DNA from: Lawsonibacter celer
GTDB taxonomy: Bacteria > Bacillota > Clostridia > Oscillospirales > Oscillospiraceae
Length of the DNA stretch: 64,000 nt
Direction of reading: 5' to 3'
NCBI RefSeq assembly: GCF_014281125.1
Contig: NZ_JACOEA010000001.1
Span: 310,001 to 374,000 of the forward strand
Shown piece by piece: positions 1 through 8,036 of this stretch (the first letter of the stretch is position 1; each line of letters opens with the position of its first letter). The position numbers were made by a program, and so were the translations under genes. The notes beneath the pieces are model-generated. The model saw only the letters and a list, made by a program, of their open reading frames with translations. It did no database searches and was not told where the DNA came from.

Positions 1-50
1 TATACGATCAACTGCCTACACCTACTGGGAAACTATTGGGAGGCGCCGCT

Positions 51-308
51 TTGAAACAATTATCGTTTAAGATACAATGCTATATTTCATTAGTCATTAT
101 TGCGTGTGCCTTTTTGTTTGAGCAATTATTTAAGATTGGCATTCTCCACAATGTCTGTTGGATACTCGTAGGACTTCTTTTTGCAATTAACCCTGTATGG
201 CCTCAAGCATGGGACTGGAGAGACCATAAAGAATTGAAAAAAGGTGTCCGAATTGGTGGTATTCTTGTAATTATTATATTTGGTTTTTTTGTTCGTTATG
301 GAGTTTAG
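51..308 (+). CDS. Small hypothetical membrane protein
   Basis: Protein of about 85 residues that I do not recognise. It has three hydrophobic stretches (roughly residues 8-25, 30-46 and 66-82) separated by short polar loops, so it is probably an integral membrane protein. The TTG at 51 is preferred over the TTG at 36 because GGGAGG (38-43) lies seven bases upstream of it. Base composition is clearly more AT-rich than the folD operon that follows, and it ends beside a bidirectional terminator and gene debris, which suggests the tail of an acquired element. Confidence 0.5.
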   Translation: MKQLSFKIQCYISLVIIACAFLFEQLFKIGILHNVCWILVGLLFAINPVWPQAWDWRDHKELKKGVRIGGILVIIIFGFFVRYGV

Positions 309-333
309 TTTCCCACTATTTTAAAATATACAA

Positions 334-363
334 GGCGGGAGCATCGTTGCAGATGTTCCCGCC
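334..363. terminator. Bidirectional hairpin terminator
   Basis: GGCGGGAGCATC (334-345) pairs with GATGTTCCCGCC (352-363), with one G-U pair and a 6-base loop. It lies after the small membrane protein and is followed on the minus strand by an AT-rich stretch, so it could also end the minus-strand debris and the folD operon. Confidence 0.6.
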
Positions 364-367
364 TTTG

Positions 368-550
368 TTACACCTTGTTCTCTTGTTCGGCCTGTTGCTG
401 TGCTTTCCACCCGGCAAACTCCCGCTGCTTCTCCTCGCTCTCGAAAAAGGCTTGAATGTCCGGGAGCAGCCTCTAGATCATGGCGCTAGACATGGAAAAA
501 ATCGAGCATTTGAAAGTTGGGGCTATTCTGCTTCAGATTCCGTTTGCCGA
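368..550 (-). pseudogene. Remnant of an unrecognised minus-strand gene
   Basis: Reading the minus strand back from the TAA at 368-370 gives a 34-codon, strongly biased charged helix (LLPDIQAFFESEEKQREF followed by a Lys/Gln/Glu-rich tail). A TAG interrupts it just upstream, and another frame carries a second protein-like piece with QMLDFFHV before its own TAG. The composition is what one expects from the C-terminus of a plasmid or transposon protein. No family can be named from this. Confidence 0.3.
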
Positions 551-557
551 TATCCAA

Positions 558-1409
558 TCAGCCGCAGGACTGGGCGGCAGCTTCCGCCACGTGGGCGGCC
601 AGGACGGAGGTGGTAACCGCGCCTACGCCGCCGGGGACAGGGGTAATGGCGGCGGCGAGCGGCTCCACACAGCCAAACGCTGCATCGCCCACCAGATTGC
701 CCTGTTCATCCACATTGATGCCCACGTCGATTACCACCTGGCCGGGGGAGACGTGCTCCGCGCCGATCACTCCGGCCTTTCCGGCGGCGGCGATCAGCAC
801 CTCCGCCTGACGGCAGACGGAGGGCAGATCCGCCGTGCGGGTATGGCATATGGTCACTGTGGCGTTGCGGCCCAGCAGCAGCATGGCTGCAGGCTTGCCG
901 ATGACCAGGCTGCGGCCTACCACCACCGACCGCTTGCCTTTCAGGTCATAGCCGTAATAGTCTAGAAGCTCCAGACAGGCCTGGGCGGTACAGGGCGGAA
1001 AGCCCTGGCCGCTGCCGGTGAACACTCCGGCCAGGGAGCCGTCGGTGATGCCGTCCACATCCTTGGCAGGGGAGAGGGCCCGGCAAACTGCCGCCTCGTC
1101 CATATGCTTCGGCAGGGGGCGAAACAGCAGACAGCCATGGATGGACTCATCCCGGTTGATTTCCTCAATGACCTCCAGCAGGTCCTCCTGACTGGAGGAG
1201 GCAGTGAGCAGAACCTGCCGGACCGCAATGCCCACCTTTTCGCAGCGCTTGATGGCCCCGCGCTCATAAGAGAGGTCCTCAGGGCGCTCGCCTACCCGGA
1301 CAATGGCCAGCGTGGGCGAGATCCCCTTTGACTTCAGAGACTCCACCTGCACGGCCACGCGCTCAGTGAGCGCCGCGGCCACCGGCGCGCCCTTCCACAG
1401 TTCTGCCAT
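558..1409 (-). CDS. folD: FolD-like methylenetetrahydrofolate dehydrogenase, probably without cyclohydrolase activity
   Basis: FolD family, 283 residues (normal length). The family interconverts 5,10-methylene-THF, methenyl-THF and 10-formyl-THF. The NAD(P) domain is recognisable from VVGRSLVIGKPAAMLL (about residues 164-179), and PVPGGVGAVTTSVL near the C-terminus is the family signature. Key cyclohydrolase residues are altered: the Tyr-x-x-x-Lys motif reads Y48-E-R-G-A52, so the catalytic Lys (human K56) is Ala, and the usual VQLPLP reads LFRPLP, so the conserved Gln is Phe. The KDVDG Asp is retained. The start overlaps the fchA stop as TGATG, indicating translational coupling; FchA could supply the missing cyclohydrolase step. 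Identity as a FolD homologue is firm; loss of cyclohydrolase activity is inference. Confidence 0.93.
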   Translation of the reverse strand: MAELWKGAPVAAALTERVAVQVESLKSKGISPTLAIVRVGERPEDLSYERGAIKRCEKVGIAVRQVLLTASSSQEDLLEVIEEINRDESIHGCLLFRPLPKHMDEAAVCRALSPAKDVDGITDGSLAGVFTGSGQGFPPCTAQACLELLDYYGYDLKGKRSVVVGRSLVIGKPAAMLLLGRNATVTICHTRTADLPSVCRQAEVLIAAAGKAGVIGAEHVSPGQVVIDVGINVDEQGNLVGDAAFGCVEPLAAAITPVPGGVGAVTTSVLAAHVAEAAAQSCG

Positions 1410-2026
1410 CAGGAATACCTCCCCATCACGGCCTCATAGACCTGATCCGCCATGTTCCGATACAGGCCCGCCAGACGGTCTGCCTCGGCGTTCAGAGACT
1501 GGGCATAGGCCTGGTCCGCCATGCTCTTGGTGTTTACCTTCACGTTGAGCCACGCGCCCTCCAATGCGCTCCGGCAGAAGGCTGCCCCGGTGCCCACGTC
1601 GGAGAGCACCATAACGCTGCCCTTCTGCGCCAGCTCCCGGTGCAGGTCAATGGCCCGGCAGGTCAGCCGCAAGATCTCCATAGGGGCGGCCGCCGCGTCC
1701 CGGAGGCATTGCTCCATGACCGCCTCCCGGCTCGGATCGTCCTTGGGAATCGCATACGCCCTGGACAAAGGCTCAAAGGCCGCGGCGTCCGCGTCCACCT
1801 GGGCCAGAAGCTGGGCCCGGATCTCCTCCGCGTCCGCCATAAGGCGGCGCACATCCTCCTCCACGTGGGCGTACTTTTTCTTGCCCACCGTGTAATTGCC
1901 CACCATGGTGGCCAGGGCGGCCCCCAGTGCCCCCGCCAGGGCGGAAGCGCCTCCGCCTCCGGGCACTGGCGCTTTGGAGGCCAGTGCGTCTAAAAAGCCC
2001 TGACAGCTCTGTTCTGCTGTGTTCAT
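1409..2026 (-). CDS. fchA: Methenyltetrahydrofolate cyclohydrolase / cyclodeaminase family protein (FchA)
   Basis: 205-residue all-helical protein of the formiminotransferase-cyclodeaminase (FTCD_C) family, recognisable from PVPGGGGASALAGALGAALA at residues 21-40, a Gly-rich motif near the N-terminus typical of FchA of acetogens and purine fermenters. It would hydrolyse 5,10-methenyl-THF to 10-formyl-THF (or deaminate formimino-THF). It sits between fhs (14 nt upstream) and folD (1-nt overlap). AGGAGGATTCC precedes the ATG at 2026. With Fhs and FolD this makes a complete formate to methylene-THF route. FchA versus cyclodeaminase cannot be distinguished by eye, but the neighbours favour cyclohydrolase. 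Confidence 0.9.
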   Translation of the reverse strand: MNTAEQSCQGFLDALASKAPVPGGGGASALAGALGAALATMVGNYTVGKKKYAHVEEDVRRLMADAEEIRAQLLAQVDADAAAFEPLSRAYAIPKDDPSREAVMEQCLRDAAAAPMEILRLTCRAIDLHRELAQKGSVMVLSDVGTGAAFCRSALEGAWLNVKVNTKSMADQAYAQSLNAEADRLAGLYRNMADQVYEAVMGRYS

Positions 2027-2039
2027 ACTGGAATCCTCC

Positions 2040-3710
2040 TCAAAACAGTCCGGTGATCCGGCCGTCCGCGTCCACGTCCACCGTTTCGGCGGCCGGGACC
2101 TTGGGCAGACCAGGCATGGTCATAATATCGCCGGTGAGGGCCACCAGGAAGCCGGCTCCGGCAGACACCTTCAGATTGCGGACCGTCACCCGGAAGCTGT
2201 CGGGCGCGCCCAGCAGGGAGGCGTCGTCCGAAAAGGAGTACTGGGTCTTAGCCATGCAGATGGGCAGACCGCCAAAGCCCAGGGCGGTCAGCTCGGCCGC
2301 CTGTTTTCTGGCCGCGGGGGTCAGATCAACGCCAGCGCCGTGATAGACCTTTTTTACAATTGCCTCCAGCTTTTGTTCAATGGGCTGCTCCAGGTCGTAG
2401 CTGAAGCGGAAGTGCGCCGGGGTCTCACACAGACGGATGACCTCCCGGGCCAGAGCCTCGCCGCCTTTGCCGCCCTTGGCCCATACCTCACTGAGGGCCA
2501 CGTTGACCCCCAGGGCGCGGCAGCGGTCCTCCACCAGCCTCAGTTCGGCTTCGGTGTCAGTGGGGAAGCGGTTGATAGCCACCACGCAGGGCAGGCCATA
2601 GACCTGGGTAATGTTCTCCACATGGCGGAGCAGATTGGGCATGCCGGCCTCCAGCGCAGCCAGATTCTCCTGACTCAGCTCCGCCTTGGCTGCGCCGCCG
2701 TGGTGTTTCAGGGCGCGGACGGTCGCCACCACCACCACGGCCGCCGGAGTCAGGCCAGCGAGGCGGCATTTGATGTCCAGGAATTTTTCCGCGCCCAGGT
2801 CGGCGCCGAAGCCTGCCTCTGTAATGGCGTAATCGCCCAGCCTCAGAGCCATGCGGGTGGCCATCGCCGAGTTGCAGCCGTGGGCGATATTGGCAAAGGG
2901 GCCGCCGTGGACGATGGCGGGCGTGCCCTCCAGGGTCTGCACCAGATTCGGCTTGATGGCGTCCTTGAGCAGGGCGGCCATCGCGCCCTCCGCCTTTAAA
3001 TCGTGGGCGGTGACGGGCTTTCCGCTGCGGGAGTAAGCCACCACCATGCGGCCCAGCCGGGCTTTCAGATCCATCAGACTATCCGAAAGGCACAGCACCG
3101 CCATGACCTCGCTGGCCACTGTAATGTCAAAGCCGTCCTCCCGCGGCACGCCCTGCATTCGTCCGCCCAGGCCGTCCACAATGCTGCGCAGTTGCCGGTC
3201 GTTCATGTCCACACAGCGCTTCCAGACAATGCGCTTGACGTCGATGTCCAGGGCGTTGCCCTGCTGAATGTGGTTGTCCAGCATGGCGGCCAATAGGTTG
3301 TTGGCCGCGCCGATGGCGTGAAAGTCACCTGTGAAGTGGAGGTTGATGTCCTCCATGGGCACTACCTGGGCATAGCCGCCACCGGCCGCGCCGCCTTTCA
3401 CCCCAAATACAGGGCCCAGGCTGGGCTCCCGCAGAGCCACCATGACCTTCTTGCCCAGGCGGCGCATGCCGTCCGCCAGCCCCACCGTGGTGGTGGTCTT
3501 GCCCTCTCCCGCAGGGGTCGGGTTGATGGCAGTCACCAGAACGAGCTTTCCATCCGGCCGATCTGCGTGTTCGGAGAGCAGCCTGGTGTCTAACTTGGCT
3601 TTATACCTGCCGTAGTACTCAAGCGAGGCCTCCTCCACCCCGGCTGTGGCCGCAATATCCAGAATGTGCTTCATTTGACAGGCCTGTGCGATTTCGATAT
3701 CCGTTTTCAT
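2040..3710 (-). CDS. fhs: Formate--tetrahydrofolate ligase
   Basis: 556 residues, the usual Fhs length. It makes 10-formyl-THF from formate, THF and ATP. The P-loop-like [18 protein letters not shown] (about residues 66-83) and the downstream [20 protein letters not shown] are diagnostic. It is the first gene of fhs-fchA-folD, has GGGAGGA before its ATG, and is preceded by a ZTP-type riboswitch with an intrinsic terminator and a near-consensus promoter. Formate assimilation into C1-folate serves purine synthesis, and in acetogens the Wood-Ljungdahl methyl branch; nothing else here proves acetogenesis. Confidence 0.97.
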   Translation of the reverse strand: MKTDIEIAQACQMKHILDIAATAGVEEASLEYYGRYKAKLDTRLLSEHADRPDGKLVLVTAINPTPAGEGKTTTTVGLADGMRRLGKKVMVALREPSLGPVFGVKGGAAGGGYAQVVPMEDINLHFTGDFHAIGAANNLLAAMLDNHIQQGNALDIDVKRIVWKRCVDMNDRQLRSIVDGLGGRMQGVPREDGFDITVASEVMAVLCLSDSLMDLKARLGRMVVAYSRSGKPVTAHDLKAEGAMAALLKDAIKPNLVQTLEGTPAIVHGGPFANIAHGCNSAMATRMALRLGDYAITEAGFGADLGAEKFLDIKCRLAGLTPAAVVVVATVRALKHHGGAAKAELSQENLAALEAGMPNLLRHVENITQVYGLPCVVAINRFPTDTEAELRLVEDRCRALGVNVALSEVWAKGGKGGEALAREVIRLCETPAHFRFSYDLEQPIEQKLEAIVKKVYHGAGVDLTPAARKQAAELTALGFGGLPICMAKTQYSFSDDASLLGAPDSFRVTVRNLKVSAGAGFLVALTGDIMTMPGLPKVPAAETVDVDADGRITGLF

Positions 3711-3742
3711 GCAACTTCCTCCCTCAAGATATTCCTAAAAAC

Positions 3743-3772
3743 AAAAAAAGACGCACTACCATCGTAGTACGC
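3743..3772 (-). terminator. Riboswitch expression-platform terminator
   Basis: On the minus strand GCGTACTAC, loop GATG, then GTAGTGCGT (two G-U pairs) is followed by seven T. It lies between the ZTP aptamer and fhs, so it is the regulated terminator. Confidence 0.75.
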
Positions 3773-3846
3773 CCAGACGGTCGGCAATCGTGGCGGAAGC
3801 CACTGCTGTACTCCACGTGGTGATCCACTTCCGTCAGTCATACAGC
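3771..3846 (-). promoter_or_regulatory. ZTP (pfl) riboswitch aptamer upstream of fhs
   Basis: On the minus strand the leader reads GACTGACGGAAGTGG, a short CCAC-containing hairpin arm with GGAGTAC, then after a linker GCCGACCGTCTGGGC. This matches the two-part ZTP/pfl aptamer: a 5' helix-junction-helix and a 3' hairpin joined by a pseudoknot. fhs is one of the genes after which the pfl motif was named. The 3' part (to 3771) abuts the arm of a terminator hairpin, implying ZMP/ZTP binding favours read-through. The family assignment is by motif recognition; a covariance-model search would settle it. Confidence 0.8.
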
Positions 3847-3853
3847 TATCTTG

Positions 3854-3882
3854 TTTATATCAAAACAACTGAAACTTGTCAA
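3854..3882 (-). promoter_or_regulatory. Promoter of the fhs operon
   Basis: Minus strand TTGACA (3882-3877), 17-nt spacer, TATAAA (3859-3854): a vegetative sigma-A promoter immediately upstream of the ZTP aptamer. Confidence 0.8.
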
Positions 3883-3952
3883 GAAAAAGGCGGAGCTTGG
3901 AAAGAGATGAGTGAACAGATTGAAAAAATTTCTTTTTTTCGGAAAGTTCCTC

Positions 3953-3981
3953 TTGCATTTTGAAGCAAGCTGTGCTAATAT
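3953..3981 (+). promoter_or_regulatory. Promoter of tRNA-Arg
   Basis: TTGCAT (3953-3958), 17-nt spacer, TAATAT (3976-3981), about 40 nt upstream of the tRNA. Confidence 0.65.
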
Positions 3982-4020
3982 AAATAAGCTGTCAATGAGG
4001 AATACCTCAAGGGGCGGTAT

Positions 4021-4097
4021 GCGGCTGTAGCTCAGCTGGATAGAGTGTTTGGCTACGAACCAAAAGGTCGGGGGTTCGAATCCCTTCAGCCGTACCA
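4021..4097 (+). tRNA. tRNA-Arg (ACG)
   Basis: Complete cloverleaf: acceptor GCGGCTG/CAGCCGT (first pair G-U), D-arm with AGCTGGATAG, anticodon stem TTTGG/CCAAA enclosing loop CTACGAA (anticodon ACG), T-arm GGGTTCGAATCCC, discriminator A and encoded CCA at 4095-4097. ACG (read as ICG) serves CGN Arg codons. It is preceded by a promoter and followed by its own terminator. The debris directly downstream makes it a candidate integration target, although no attachment-site duplication was seen. Confidence 0.97.
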
Positions 4098-4104
4098 TAT
4101 GAAC

Positions 4105-4145
4105 GAAACCCGTTTTTCGAACAATTTTTTCGAAAAACGGGTTTC
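4105..4145 (+). terminator. Terminator after tRNA-Arg
   Basis: Long stem GAAACCCGTTTTTCGA (4105-4120) with TCGAAAAACGGGTTTC (4130-4145), followed by TTCTTTT. Confidence 0.8.
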
Positions 4146-4364
4146 TTCTTTTCGGGAAGCCTTGCAATGCCAGGGTTTTCCGATTCTGTGTTTTGGGGAG
4201 GATATTTCAAAACTCCCAAAACGCAAAAGTATTATTTTTACTCCATGACGCTATTTGAACACGCTTTTTCGATAAACTTGGCAAGTTCCTTAGTATCTAT
4301 AGTGTTGGGATTACACAAAACACGCAAATACGAACCCTGTATATGATTAGGGATGTATTTGCGG

Positions 4365-4419
4365 TAGAAACAAAGATAGAGGCAAGGTCATAGCGACCTT
4401 GCCTCTATCTTTGTTTCTA
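4365..4419. terminator. Perfect 25-bp inverted repeat, bidirectional terminator
   Basis: The arm at 4365-4389 is the exact reverse complement of 4395-4419 with a 5-base loop. It lies 31 nt beyond the stop of the broken S-layer/protease gene on the minus strand and probably terminated it. The perfection of the stem contrasts with the decayed gene beside it. Confidence 0.65.
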
Positions 4420-4449
4420 TACGCCATATTATTTGAGCGGGGGATGAAT

Positions 4450-5656
4450 TTAGGCGTTGGCCCGGTACAGGAACGTGACGATTTGGACGCGGGTGCAGGT
4501 GTTGTCCGGGCTGAACATAGTCCTGGAGGTGCCGGGCGGTGATCCTATTCTCTACGGCCCACGCTACGGCGTCATAGTAATAAGTGCTCTCCATCACGTC
4601 CACAAAGGGCAGGTCCGTGTCAGGCACAACCACAGTCTCGCTTCCACAAAGCTGGCCTCTACAGTCACTTTGCTGGCGGGCATGGTAAAGATGTACTTGG
4701 TGTTGCTCTTCTTGGTCAGCTTCACGGTGTCGCCGCTCTTGTCGGTGACAGTCAGATCGTCCAGCTCATAGCCGTCATTAGGCGCAATAGTGATGGTTAT
4801 GGTAGTGCCTTTATTGGCGTCCTTGGGAGAAACGGAAACGGAGCCGTTCTTGGTGCTGTCCACACTGACAGAATAGCTACTGGAACCGCTGCCACCACCG
4901 CCGAAGGTATACCGAGTCACAGATACCTCGCAAGCATCGCTTTAAGCGCTTTCGTAGTTGCCGTTCTCCGCAGTCTTATAGGAGGCCGTGAAATTGTAGT
5001 CTTTCGTCTCATTCGGCAGGTCAACAGTAACAACATATTTGTCATCTGCCAAAGAGAGTGTGTAAGTGTCCTCCCCACAGTTTACAGCAACGGACCCTTC
5101 CGTTGTCGGAGCACCGGAGACGGTCAGAGTCACCTTCCATAGCCGGTCACGGAAGAGGTCGCTGTAGCGTTTCTATCCACGGTAAATCACCGTCCCGTGT
5201 TTCCACCATTGAACTGCTCCGCAGACAGAGTGCCTGCGGCATATGATATAACGGAAAGGTCACCTTCGGTATCCATCGATTTTACGGCCAGATAGGACTG
5301 CCCTTGTCTTCTGCCCATCCCCTCCTTTGTATCTCCGGTGCGCTGCCGGACTCCGCAGATAGTGAGTCCCATCCCTCGCCGGAAAGTGTGCTTAAATCAA
5401 AAGTCATGGCTGCGCCGATATCCAGCATCCCGCCGGTGGCAGTTATCCCCTCCAGCGCATAGGACGCGGGATAGGAGGGGGCGGTATCCGTGTCCGCCCC
5501 GTCGTTGCCTGCCGACACCACAAACAGCATCTCAGAACCGGCGATGGCCTGGTACAATGCCCGGTCATTGGTGGAGCTGCCTAGGCTCAGGTTGCAGATG
5601 GAGGCGCCGTTGACCTCCGCATACCGGATAGCCTGGATAAGGGTATCGTCTCTGAT
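4450..5656 (-). pseudogene. Broken S8 subtilisin-like protease with repeat and S-layer homology domains
   Basis: In N-to-C order on the minus strand: a subtilase segment (DDTLIQAIRYAEVNGAS, then CNLSLGSSTNDRAL and the S8 hallmark FVVSAGNDGADTD, 5650-5480); a linker; beta-rich repeats (VTVDLPNETKDYNFTASYK at about 5060-5000 and a GSVSVSPKDANKGTT repeat at about 4850-4660); then a C-terminal SLH piece (DLPFVDVMESTYYYDAVAW) ending in VQIVTFLYRANA and a stop at 4450. The reading frame shifts at least three times: between 5187 and 5133, at about 4640, and at about 4540, where an extra C splits the SLH domain. The 5' end, including the catalytic Asp and His region, is gone. It would have been a secreted, wall-anchored protease. 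Confidence 0.8.
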
Positions 5657-5950
5657 TTACCGTCGTGCTGCGCTGACCGGTGCCAACCGTTTCGAGGGAT
5701 CGTCAATCACCCGGAGGAGTGTTTCTCGTTTTTCAAGAGCCCCACCATAACGTCCTCGGCCACTTGGCAGGCGGACCGGATATCCAAACCGCTGAGACCA
5801 ACGGTGGGAAAACCGACGTACTGCATGGATTTATCTCATTTCTCTCGAATGCACGCCTTATCTCACCGGCGTCTTCGCCGTCCGGGATACTCCGTCCGCT
5901 CTCCCCCTTGAGTCCTATCATCGTCAGCAACCCAAATGCACCATCTGGGG
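5657..5950 (-). other. Unassigned debris between protease and recombinase remnants
   Basis: About 290 nt with short protein-like stretches in different minus-strand frames (GLKGESGRSIPDGEDAGEIR; QYVGFPTVGLSGLDIRSAC). No complete gene and no recognisable family. It is probably composite junk from successive insertions and deletions. Confidence 0.4.
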
Positions 5951-6145
5951 TTACCCCATCTTTGTCAAAAAGTACACCTTGTGGACGAGCCGGTAGAAGG
6001 TGGATTCGCTCATGCCGCACAGACACACGAACTCCTCAAAGGAGCGCCTGCCGGCCTCGCAGTCCTCCACGATCCCCGCGAAATCCTCCGGCGCGGCCTT
6101 CGTGGGCCTGCCGAAGCGCACTCCCTTGGCCTTTGCCGCCCGGGC
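5951..6145 (-). pseudogene. C-terminal remnant of a serine recombinase (resolvase/invertase family)
   Basis: About 60 codons reading ARAAKAKGVRFGRPTKAAPE, then a helix-turn-helix with CGMSESTFYRLVHKV and a stop at 5951. The AKAKGVxFGRP hinge followed by a HTH is the classic C-terminus of small serine resolvases. The catalytic domain is missing: upstream, the sequence switches abruptly at about 6146 into a plus-strand reductase fragment. It is the trace of a mobile element that broke this locus. Confidence 0.75.
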
Positions 6146-6149
6146 CGAC

Positions 6150-7112
6150 GGGAGGTTCGACATATACAGCGCCGGCGGACTGGGCAACGACCCCCGCTTC
6201 GGCGTAAAGGTGGGGGAGGGGGTTGAGCCCGCGCGGATTCTCTATTATATCAAAGCTATGTGGCTCACCTTCCGGGCCTATGGCAACTATGAAAACCGCG
6301 GAAAAGCGCGCACACGGTATATGCAGGAGGTGCTGGGGGGACCGAAGGCCTACCGGGAAAAGCTGGAGGAGGTATTTGCCTCCGGTGAGCGGCTGGATTT
6401 GGAGCTCCCACCGGAGCCGGCCGCAAAGACAGGGGATGGAACGGTTGCGGAGGGGACGCGGGTGCTTCCCCAAAAGCAGCCCGGCCTGTATACAGTTGTT
6501 TGGCACCCGATTGGCGGTCAGCCCTCTGTGGAGTCGTTTTGTGCGCTCAGTGACGCATTGGCGGAAATGCCGGGGGCAGAGGTGCGCCTTTCTCCGGATG
6601 AGACCGCCTATATTATTCAGCTGACTGGCGCTGAAGCCAAGAGTATTTTGTCGCTGACGGCCGACGGGGCGAAAACTGTGTTTGAAGCCTCGGTCAGCTG
6701 TATCGGTTCTGATATCTGCCAGATCGGCCTGCGCGATTCGCAGGCGTTGCTGAAGCCCTGTATTCGCGCCGCCCGTGAGGCCGGGCTGTCAGACGGCGCG
6801 CTGCCGTAGATTCATATTTCCGGCTGCCCGTCCTTCTGCGGCACCCACCAGACCGGCGCATTGGGCTTCCGGGGCGTGTCCAAGACGGTGGACGGGAAGC
6901 TTCAGTCCGCGTTTGTCCTGTATATCAACGGAAAGAAAGCCCAGGGGCAGGAGGCTTTTGGCCGTGAAGTGGCAGTCATGCTGGAGGAGCAGATTCCCCC
7001 GTTCCTGGTGCGGCTGGGACAGGTTGTCATGGAGAGCAGTATGGTTTTTGATGCCTGGAACACCGCGAATCAGGAGGCGTTGGAGGAGATAGCAGGGAAA
7101 TACCTGTCCTGA
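6150..7112 (+). pseudogene. 5'-truncated nitrite/sulfite reductase with internal amber stop
   Basis: About 320 codons of the C-terminal part of a sirohaem/4Fe-4S nitrite or sulfite reductase: IYSAGGLGNDPRFGVKVGEG, the NYENRGKARTRYM segment, then CIGSDICQIGLRDSQ (C-x5-C) and ISGCPSFCGTHQTGALGF (C-x3-C), which together ligate the cluster and sirohaem. A TAG at 6807-6809 lies in frame between the two cysteine motifs, nine codons before the first Cys of CPSFC. The first half of the protein is absent, cut at the junction with the recombinase remnant. The rest of the frame is intact to the stop at 7112, so decay looks recent. Confidence 0.85.
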
Positions 7113-7166
7113 AGAAAGAGACAGATGAAGTGCGGGGTGTATGGCCTCACCGTAGGAAAGGAAACG

Positions 7167-7204
7167 AACAGAGGCCGGGATTTTTACAAATCCCGGCCTC
7201 TGTT
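7167..7204. terminator. Bidirectional terminator
   Basis: AACAGAGGCCGGGATTT (7167-7183) pairs perfectly with 7188-7204, loop TTAC. It separates the reductase pseudogene from the convergent regulator gene. Confidence 0.8.
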
Positions 7205-7245
7205 ATCTGGTTCAGAAAAGCGCCTTTTTGATTTATTAGGGAGCT

Positions 7246-7929
7246 TTACACCTCTCCTATCTCAAGGGAGCGGATGACATGGGTCAGGTGAATTTCCATG
7301 GCCGCCTTGGCGGTTACTGCATCGCGGAGGCGGAAGGCCTCAATCAGCAGCTCATTGTCGCGGAGCACCGTGTCTGAGAGAGCGCGCAGATTGCGGCCCA
7401 TGAGCTGGCAGCCCTCGGAGAAGGCGCGGTTGAGGATTGGCAGCAGGTTGGAGAGAAAGTCATTGTGGGAGGCGGCCACGATGGCGGCATGAAAACGCTC
7501 GTCCGCCTCAGGCCAATTTTCCCCGGCCGCAGCCTGGTCCGCGACCTCGTCCGCCCGGCGGAAGATCTCCTCCAGCTCCTGCTCATCCGCACGCTGGCAG
7601 GCAAGGGCGGCGACCTGGGGCTCAAACATTAGCCGCACTTCAAACAGGTCCCGCACCTGAATCCGGGTCTGCTGGAAGGAGGCAAAATCACAGCCCAACG
7701 GGGGAACCTCCGCAGAGAGAATATAAGTACCCTTGCCCCGGCGGATTTCGAGGATGCCCTGCGCCACCAGGAAACGGATGGCCTCCCGCAAAGTAGTACG
7801 GCTGACGCCGAAATGGAGGGAAAGCTCGTTTTCGTTTGGGAGTTTATCGCCGGCCTTCAGAGACGAATCGCTGATAATCAGCTCATAAATGGCGTCGGCA
7901 GTACGTTCTGATAGGCTTTTTCCGGCCAC
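7246..7929 (-). CDS. FadR-subfamily GntR transcriptional regulator
   Basis: 227 residues: N-terminal winged helix (residues 1-70, with LPNENELSLHFGVSRTTLRE and the wing RRGKGTYIL) and an all-helical FCD ligand domain (80-220) with the metal-site pattern D-x3-H in ADERFHAAIVAASHN and a later His in MEIHLTHV. Such proteins usually repress a neighbouring catabolic operon and respond to an organic acid. It is divergent from the oxidoreductase operon; the 137-nt intergenic region carries a promoter for each gene and repeats of ATAACATCA. Start is GTG at 7929, with GGGAGGG six bases upstream. Confidence 0.9.
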   Translation of the reverse strand: MAGKSLSERTADAIYELIISDSSLKAGDKLPNENELSLHFGVSRTTLREAIRFLVAQGILEIRRGKGTYILSAEVPPLGCDFASFQQTRIQVRDLFEVRLMFEPQVAALACQRADEQELEEIFRRADEVADQAAAGENWPEADERFHAAIVAASHNDFLSNLLPILNRAFSEGCQLMGRNLRALSDTVLRDNELLIEAFRLRDAVTAKAAMEIHLTHVIRSLEIGEV

Positions 7930-7961
7930 AATATACCCTCCCTCGTCCTTATAATAACATC

Positions 7962-7990
7962 ATTATAAAGAATCCGGCCTTAAAATGCAA
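7962..7990 (-). promoter_or_regulatory. Promoter of the FadR-type regulator
   Basis: Minus strand TTGCAT (7990-7985), 17-nt spacer, TATAAT (7967-7962), followed immediately by the putative operator GATGTTAT. Confidence 0.7.
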
Positions 7991-8007
7991 GAGATTCGAC
8001 AAAGCGC

Positions 8008-8036
8008 TTGACATATGATGTATGATGAATTAATAT
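8008..8036 (+). promoter_or_regulatory. Promoter of the 2-oxoacid oxidoreductase operon
   Basis: TTGACA (8008-8013), 17-nt spacer, TAATAT (8031-8036), 30 nt upstream of the first ATG. Confidence 0.7.

Noticed and set aside
3838..4219. Minus-strand open frames with GTAEGIRTPDLLVRSQ-type and RLKGFEPPTFWFVAK-type translations
   Set aside because: These are antisense translations of the tRNA-Arg gene, a well-known annotation artefact.
6000..6149. N-terminal 50 codons of the plus-strand frame leading into the reductase remnant
   Set aside because: This part is antisense to the serine-recombinase remnant; reductase similarity begins only at about 6150.
6807..6809. TAG as a pyrrolysine codon
   Set aside because: The gene lacks its 5' half, no pyl genes are in the window, and nitrite/sulfite reductases are not known to contain pyrrolysine.
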